DNA of 64,000 nucleotides from Norana najaformis (lineage: Eukaryota; Annelida; Clitellata; Crassiclitellata; Hormogastridae). The translations under genes were made by a program, and so were the position numbers. The notes under the pieces are model-generated. The model worked only from the letters and a program-made list of their open reading frames with translations. It searched no databases and was not told where the DNA came from. The stretch spans positions 12,963,806 to 13,027,805 of the forward strand of contig OZ029921.1 of assembly GCA_964023275.1 (NCBI GenBank). The letters are read 5' to 3'. Positions 57,401 through 64,000 of this stretch are shown here, one piece after another (the first letter of the stretch is position 1; the number at the start of each line of letters is the position of its first letter).

Positions 57401-59265
57401 AGTCCTTGTTCTTCTCAAAAAATGCACTTGCAGGCAATTCTGAGACAAGCAGTTGGGTCACCAGAAGATACAGCTGCTACTTCTACAAAATAAAGTCCTC
57501 TCTAGCACTTATTTAATCTAGCGGTTCTAGTTCTAAGAAAAGTCAATTTAGGAATTAGAGTTGAAGAGAATTGAAAGTATTTATATTCAATATTAAAAAG
57601 TAAATTAAGCTCTGTTTATTGTTTGTGCTGCATTGTGTCTGCTGACATGCAGCAAGTGTATGTAGTTCACATAGTATGTGAACTTATGTGGATCGTTGCC
57701 TCATGCTGTCTTCTCAAGATGTCACCCATTTAGGACCAATGTATTATTGGTTAAAAATTTCCAGTTACAGTTGCAACCTTGATAAATCTGTATGAACTTT
57801 GTTGTGCATACTAGAAAAAGCTAGATTGTTAAAACGTTTCCAAAGGAAATTTCGTAAATGCATTGACTTGGATTCACTGATTTCACAAGCTGATTTTGTG
57901 AACTTTCTCTTAAGATGTCAAGAAGCCAGATCTGAGTATTTATCACATCAGTACAATCAGTTGCATAAAATATCCTTGCTTTCCTGCCTGTTTATTCTCT
58001 AACCCAGTAAAGAAGCTTCACGTTTTTACCTGTTATGCACAGGTAAATCTTCTAACTGGCTGTTGATCGTATTTTATTGAGAATCTGCGAAATTGTCATA
58101 ATATTTTAAACAGGGTTTGTGCGTGGCATATATCAAGATTGTAAAGTTTACAGCCAGATCTTAATTAATTATATATTTACTGTTGTACAAAATTTATATA
58201 TCTATAGTATGACATTTGTGTATGTATGTGCTTTTAGCCGTTCTGTGTTGTATGATAGAAAACAGTTCTAACAAACTTTGTAAAGTTAGGCAGAAGTGGG
58301 CAACAATTGAAGCTTTAAGTGCTTCTATTCTGAAAATTTCTTTCCTCAGATGTGCTGAACTTGTCTCTAGGCTTTTAATGTAATTGTGACTCTTCACAAT
58401 ACCAGTCTTCTATTTTGTTACTTCAGTCTTTCTTCTTTCCTTGAGCAGAAACTTTTCATGTAATTCATGTGATTGTTTAGATCACTGACTTGAGTTTTTT
58501 GTGCTCAATGTACTGCAGAGTGATTTATTACGTACCTTTCACATTTCTGTGTGAAAGGAAGGAAAGTTCTGGTTGCTGCTGACTTTTAACTTCAACTTAC
58601 TTTTTGGTTTGAATCTTTCTGACTCCAGTATGCGCCAGAATTGCTACTGTTCCAGGTCAGGTTGGCTGAGAAGAGTAAAAGTCTGGCTGGCCATGTAGTC
58701 TGTCTACTCTGTGAGTGTGTGCATGCATGGAATATGTAAATTACGTAGTGTAAATTAATTAAGTTTGAAGTTGAGTAATATGTTTGCTTTATCATTCACT
58801 GCTTGTTCGACTATAGTGTATGACTACTGTGTTGCTGACCCCTCCCTTAGGGGGGATTAATTCCAGCCAGAAGGAGAGAGTGTATGACTATTGTGTTAAA
58901 GCGCATTTTATGTACAGTTTTTTTAGGTTGTTGCATACAAGTGCAATTGTACTTCACCTCTGCATCAGTTATGTTCTGCTGTTGTAACTGGCCAAGTATA
59001 TTTGTTTTTATGTGGCTTTTGTGTTTAAATTTCCTCATGTAGAAAATCAAATCAGTTCGCTTCAGGAGGATCAAGTGCTAATTATCTTACAGTAGCAAAA
59101 CCAAAATCTGCTAAGATGCTAGTTGGAAAACATTAGAGCCTGTAAAAATTTTAAATTGCATTAACTTGGAATTTAGACTCAGATGCCTTAAAACTCTGCA
59201 TGTGATGACTTCCACTACAGGTTAAATTTATAAAATCTAAATAACTCTTCCTAGGTGACACCCAG
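54494..59265. other. unassigned; possibly LIS1 3' UTR in its right part
   Basis: No repeat family or conserved exon recognised across about 4.8 kb, which is striking beside the dense repeats to the left. LIS1 mRNAs are known to have long 3' UTRs in vertebrates. - strand AATAAA occurs at several places, including about 55445-55450 and 57616-57621. Two - strand frames (57166-56984, GFPLLYGYGTFSAFKPAG; and 57386-57174) look somewhat protein-like but match no family I know. Confidence 0.35.
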
Positions 59266-59339
59266 CTAGCGACATTCCCACACCTTCACTGTCTGATCGA
59301 CACTTCCGCTAATGATGTAGGGAGACATCTTATGAAAAT
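59266..59339 (-). CDS. PAFAH1B1: LIS1 last coding exon
   Basis: Acceptor TTGTTTGTAG, then [20 protein letters not shown] and WECR, TAG. It closes the seventh blade; the C-terminal WECR is identical to human. Confidence 0.96.
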
Positions 59340-62300
59340 CTACAAACAACCATCATACATCATTATTATTATTATTAATCAGATACTTATATCGCATCAA
59401 TTTATGAATTCATCTCAAAAGCGCAGGTAGCTTGGAAAAAGTTTCAAAATGAAATAAGAGAATGAGAAGGGTCCTCCAAAGATGGTAGTAGTGAATTGCA
59501 TAGAAGTGGATCAGCATGAGAAAAGGCAAGAAAACCACATCTTTTTTGGTAAGTTGAAACAAACAGTTGGCCAAAGGAGACTGATCTTACGTTTGTCCTG
59601 GTGGAATTAAGTGTGAGTGGAATGTAAAGATCAGCAAGGTAGCTTGGTGCTAGATTATGAAGAACTTTGTATACAAGGACAGCAACTTTAAACTGGATCT
59701 GAACTGGAAAAGATAATGTAATTTTGAAGACATCAAGTTTGTAATCGGAGATCTAGGAGGAAGCTGAAGCACAAGGTAAGCAGGTGCATGCAAAACTGAT
59801 AGTAAGGAGTTAAAAACATGACAAGGAAGAGAACTGAGTATTGAATTGCAATAGTCTAAGCATGATAAGACAAGTGAATGGACAAGAGCATGGGTGGCAT
59901 CAAGAGTAAGATCGACGAATAGGTTGAAGTTGCCTCAGGTAAAAGTAACAGGATTGCATAATGTTGGTAACATGAGATTCAAGTGTCAACCTGGAATCAA
60001 GAGTCACACCTAGGTCATGAACTTGAAGCGCTGGTAGAATCTGTTTATCTTGTAGGAGTATAGGAATGACAGGCAAATTAGATCGAGAACAGCCACATCA
60101 GAGAACTTGTTTTGTTCATACAAAGACAAAGTTGGTTTTGAGACATCCGGTATTGTAATGCAGAGATACATTTAGACATATTTGAAGACAGCAGCTGAGT
60201 GAACGAGACAGGATGAATATATCTGGAGGTTGTCAGCATAGGCATGACTATGGTAATTAAATGATGATATAAGAGAAAGCACAGGAGCCAAATATAGAAT
60301 GAACAGTAAGGGGCCTAGTATAGAACCCTGAGGAACACCACATATGAATGATGCAGGAGAGCACAGACCACGAAATTTAACATTGTATGATCGAACTGAC
60401 AGAAAAGTGGCCAACTAGGCCAAAATTGACCAAAATCAGTCCATAGTTAGCGGCTAATCTTTCAAGAATACTATGATCAACCACATCAAGTACAGAAATT
60501 AGGTCAAGAAAGCTAATGAGAGCATTAGCAGAAGTTATCAGATCAGTCAGAACACAAAGGATAGTTTCTGTTAGGTGGATTGATTAGAAAGAAGGTAGAA
60601 GGGAATTTTCAATAAGGTAGTTAAGTAGCCTATCATATAGACATCTTTCTAATAGTTCTGATACGATGTTACCCTTGAAATTGGTCTACAGTTTGATGAA
60701 ACAGAAGGATCTTTAATGAACATTAAACCACAAGAGCAAGTTTAAGAGAAATTATGCAACAAAAAATCTCAAATTTCAACAAACTGTAAAAAAGTTTCTC
60801 TTTGAATCTCATATCACACTAATTACATAATACAATTTAATCCACAAAGCTTAATCAAAAAATTCCAAAAGGGTTACCCCCTTCTAATATTTTTTGGAAC
60901 TGTTCTGAAATTGGGGTGAATGTCCCACCTCCTGACTTTACAAAGTCAAGACAGTGAAATGACCTTACTTACAATTTTTGGGCAAGTTCTTGCCAACTTT
61001 ACAGAAATGTTCCGGTTTAAAGCTATTGAAATCTGAGTAAACTGAATCATTACAGAGATTATTATTTCACAATATAATACCATGAAATTGACTCCATTAT
61101 AAACTCGTGAATGCAGGAAACACTGCCACAAATGAAATAAACGTATAGCATGAACAAGAAGAAACCCCATCATCATTTTTGGTGAACTTAGTCTCGGAGC
61201 TGCTCTTTCCAATGATGCAAATTGCACTCCTCCATAACCTGTCCCACACGATGAACTTTGGCTTTGAAAATAGTCTTAGAATACAATTTTCCATTTTTGG
61301 AAGGCCATATGGTAGCAGAAATGCATCAGAAAAAGAAAATTTCTGCATATTTTTGTAGAGAAAGTATATCAGCATTATGAGTTATTAAAATATTCTTTAA
61401 TACTACATCAATTTGGCCATGTTGGGGCTGCAAAGTGTGATTGTCAGACATGCACAAATTTTTAAAGCCATTTTCAGATGGGTCATAATATTACAGTTTT
61501 CAACACTCATCATTCCTTTTGTCAGCATTTCCTCTAAACAATATAGACTAAATATCCTGAAAATTTCATAAAATTATCTGCGATACTAACGAAGTTATGA
61601 ACTTTTGAATGTCATAACACATTTAGATGCGAGTTCCGAAACGGCAAAAACGAGGTCACCCCATATGCCTTTGAGACTCAGTATCTTCAAAACTACTAAC
61701 CATATTGATCTGAAAGTTTGCAAAACTTCCTCTAATACCATAATAAACATTCTGTGAAATTTTCATTGAAATCCGAGATGGCTGAGGTGAAGCCATTTGT
61801 CGAATTGAGGTGGATTCAAAGCCAATATTATTGTGAGATACACATGTTGAGTAAAATGTAGTATAACTGGCATCTCTTAAATAGTGTTTTGCTTTGTGAT
61901 TGTGAATGTGAGAAGTTATTTGATCGCCACTGTTACTGATGAAGTAACGTGTTTCTCAACCTTGCCTGAACCAGCAGTGCAGAAAGAAGGATCAGACCCA
62001 GCAGAACCAAAGCCGACTCACTGAGAACAACTGCAGATGTAAGAAGCTAGCCAGTTTAAGGCAGCCTCAGAAACAATGTAGCTTTTGCTGATTCTGGAAA
62101 GTAGGTGGTCATCAGCTGTGTCAGAAGCAGTTCCAAGTCAAGGCATACTGACAGGCATGCCTATGCAGTATCAACAGATGCAAAGATGTTGTCCAGTGTG
62201 AATGCAAGAGCAGTTTCAGTGGATTAGCCTTAACAGTAAAGTGATTGGTAAGGACTCAAGTTAGGAGGTGAAGTAACATGTTTCTCAATCCATGCAAGGA

Positions 62301-63556
62301 AGAGATGACCTGGTTGTTCCCATATCCCATACTTCCACAACACAACACAGACACGGTGGCTTCAAATGATCAGCCCTTCATTCTAGAACAGGCTGCCATG
62401 TAACCTGCAACATGAGCTTCTTGTTCATGACTTCAAAACCGCCTATACCATTGCCACATCCACAGTCCATGCAAAACTAGACTAATGCAATTCACTTTTC
62501 CTGAATATAGACACAAACCAAATAAACTGCCTCAAGTTATCTGGAATGCTCTCAGTCGTGCTGTCACCAAAACCCCCAACGCCATCACATAACTCCTCTT
62601 CTCAAATCACTTTACTGGTTTACAATACCTGAATGAATTGAGTACAAAGTCTTATTACTTACCTAAAACACACATTAAATGTGTCCAATCCTCCCAACCC
62701 TCCTATCTTCAACCAACCACTCCGTTCAAGCCACTCTATTTCTGCCCTAACATCTCTCTGCTCTAACATCATCTCATCCTTAGAATTTGAAAATCCCTCA
62801 ATAGCTATAACTGCTCCACTCCTCTGCAATAAACTCCCGCCAGAATTACAACAATTATCTGACCCATCCAGCGAACTCGCTCCTCTTTCACGAATTCCAT
62901 CCTGATTCCTCCTCTTCCCCTTATCTGACTTTCTGCTCTAATTCCAAACACCATCCACCAAAGCCGTCCAACTCCCTGTCTGCCTGCCCGACCCTTGGAT
63001 CCTGACTTGGAACTTAATCTAACCCTTCCTGCCTATCGATTGTTTTGAATGACCGCCTGTGAATAAGCTGCTTCCCGCAAATTAGCTTTCATTTACCATA
63101 CCACTGTAGAAATCTCAAGTTTATGATCATGAATCTTGTGCAAGTGGTTCAGTGCTGTCTTGTTTTGTTATCTTGAAGAAGTGCAGTCCAGATTATGATT
63201 ATGATTAATTTTTATTTGCCATATGGCACAATTTATATTTCAAGTAGACTTAGATGCCATTTTACAGCCGAGTTATCCCTTTTTAATGTCAAGGACCTCT
63301 TGGGATTGTGCTTCTCATGTTCAGGTGCAAACACAATCACAGTAGCCTAACAATATGACATTTAATCTGGCCAATTGTGTTCATTGTAAATTTACTTACC
63401 AAGAGAGGTCACAAAGTGCTGATGAGCCTCCAGAATCTTACTGTTGCGCCTGTTTTTAACATCCCATACTCTCACAGTTTTGTCATCAGATGCACTGAGA
63501 AGGTATTTACCACTTGGGTGGAACACCAAGCCTTTCACCCAGTTATCATGGCCAAT
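59266..63556 (-). CDS. PAFAH1B1: LIS1 / PAFAH1B1, last two coding exons
   Basis: LIS1 is a WD40 beta-propeller with an N-terminal LisH domain. It binds the dynein motor and NDEL1 and is also the non-catalytic subunit of brain PAF acetylhydrolase. Exon 63556-63400 and exon 59339-59266 (TAG at 59268-59266) give the last two WD blades: [40 protein letters not shown] and [12 protein letters not shown], then [20 protein letters not shown] and WECR. Human ends ...[29 protein letters not shown], so this is LIS1 and not another WD40 protein. The intron is GT-AG and 4.06 kb. The remaining exons lie beyond base 64000. Confidence 0.96.
59355..60725 (-). mobile_element. L2-like LINE (family B) with (AAT)n tail
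   Basis: In the LIS1 intron, same strand as the gene. The - strand reads [36 protein letters not shown] (RT; the catalytic motif reads YADN rather than YADD) and [20 protein letters not shown]-like sequence. The 3' terminus GATGCGATATAAGTATCTGA is followed by AAT repeats at about 59360-59380. Frame broken. Confidence 0.8.
60726..61900. other. LIS1 intron, middle; nothing recognised
   Basis: AT-rich, with paired overlapping - strand frames at 60946-61375 that share no known motif. Confidence 0.4.
61915..62335 (-). mobile_element. probable L2-like LINE remnants, antisense
   Basis: TTTTGCTGATTCTGGAAAGTAGGTGG and a repeated GAAGTAACRTGTTTCTCAA phrase (about 61942 and 62269) resemble antisense L2 RT sequence around 60480-60600. 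Low confidence. Confidence 0.35.
62390..63210 (+). mobile_element. family C LINE 3' end
   Basis: In the LIS1 intron. Reads [17 protein letters not shown]-like sequence, [20 protein letters not shown] and [18 protein letters not shown], then a 3' UTR matching the 41.6-44.4 kb copy (CCTATCGATTGTTTTGA, CCGCCTGTGAATAAGCTG). The tail is GATTATGATTATGATTA. 5'-truncated. Confidence 0.85.
63400..63556 (-). CDS. PAFAH1B1: LIS1 penultimate coding exon (WD blade 6 to 7)
   Basis: Acceptor TTTTTATGGCAG, donor G|GTAAGT. The GH...WD pattern is intact (GHDNW ... VRVWD). Phase 1 at the donor gives Asp with the next exon. Confidence 0.95.
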
Positions 63557-64000
63557 CTGCCATAAAAATTTATCAATGTCAGCATTAAAAACCTTTAGCT
63601 GTCCACAAATTTCATAAAAGTGCAGTAAATGCTAAATAACATAAATTACTATTTTGCTTCATGATAGCATATCGTAAAAATTGAACACTTTAATTGTGAA
63701 TTTAGCTAAGTGATCCAAATGATGCAACTGTCTGTAATATGCTGTGAAGTTAGCATAATTACTGTTTATGACTTTTATATTGTCAAAATCTGTGAGAAGA
63801 ACAGATACTGAAAAAATCATAATATATACTGAAAAAAATCACTTTATTGTAAATTTTAACATTTTGTCCACAAATCAATTTTTTTCAGTTTGGTAATCAA
63901 GGTTGTTTCAAGTCTCAAGCAGCCACAAAAACCTTGTCAGTCTATCATCAATCCCACAAATATTTCACTCCTGAACTTGCCTCAAGCAATTTTCAAGCAT
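63557..64000. other. LIS1 intron continuing out of the window
   Basis: AT-rich. No further LIS1 exon before the window end. Confidence 0.6.

Noticed and set aside
57799-58002. + strand frame KARLLKRFQRKFRKCIDLDS, LISQADFVNFLLRCQEARSE
   Set aside because: Somewhat like a charged LINE linker, but without any neighbouring RT or endonuclease motif, so not called.
1-64000. CRISPR arrays, bacterial operons, riboswitches
   Set aside because: Spliced genes and animal transposons throughout. No regularly spaced repeats of CRISPR type.

Overview
The window is AT-rich animal nuclear DNA: three conserved protein-coding genes split by introns, set in a dense field of old transposable elements. A single beta-adaptin that looks ancestral to vertebrate beta1/beta2, the abundant L2/CR1-group LINEs, and the presence of hAT, Harbinger, piggyBac, pogo-like and Zator-like DNA transposons suggest a non-vertebrate animal, plausibly a marine lophotrochozoan or invertebrate deuterostome. 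No species can be named from the sequence alone.

Layout. (1) 1-28513, + strand: the 3' two thirds of the AP-1/AP-2 beta-adaptin gene. Thirteen exons join in frame into 625 residues plus stop: end of the trunk, hinge, and complete ear. Intron 2 is a GC-AG intron. The introns hold L2-like LINE pieces in both orientations, an internally deleted piggyBac, a 646-bp element with 94-bp inverted ends, a 99-bp minisatellite, and an L2-like LINE broken by two later insertions. (2) 28514-31135: 3' flank and LINE fragments. (3) 31136-37091, - strand: complete COX6B gene, three coding exons, 86 residues, with a splice acceptor just upstream of the ATG that implies a 5' non-coding exon. (4) 37092-54500: a transposon-rich block. 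It holds a 1.2-kb TA-flanked pogo/mariner-type MITE, a tRNA-derived SINE that shares a hairpin tail with a local LINE, an L2-like LINE split by a hAT element that itself contains another LINE, and two copies of one Zator-like transposon in opposite orientation. One of those copies retains decayed transposase; the other has had its interior replaced. (5) 54500-59265: mostly unassigned and possibly a long LIS1 3' UTR. (6) 59266-63556, - strand: the last two coding exons of LIS1/PAFAH1B1, ending WD repeats 6 and 7; the rest of the gene lies beyond the window.

Functionally the three genes are unrelated housekeeping genes: clathrin-coat adaptor, cytochrome c oxidase subunit and dynein regulator. 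They do not form one pathway. The features that reward a second look are the nested insertion stratigraphy, the replaced-interior Zator-like element, the SINE/LINE shared 3' hairpin, and the non-canonical splice site and degenerate clathrin box in beta-adaptin. Exon boundaries were placed by hand from reading frame, splice dinucleotides and remembered family sequences. Limits of decayed repeats are approximate unless target-site duplications are given.
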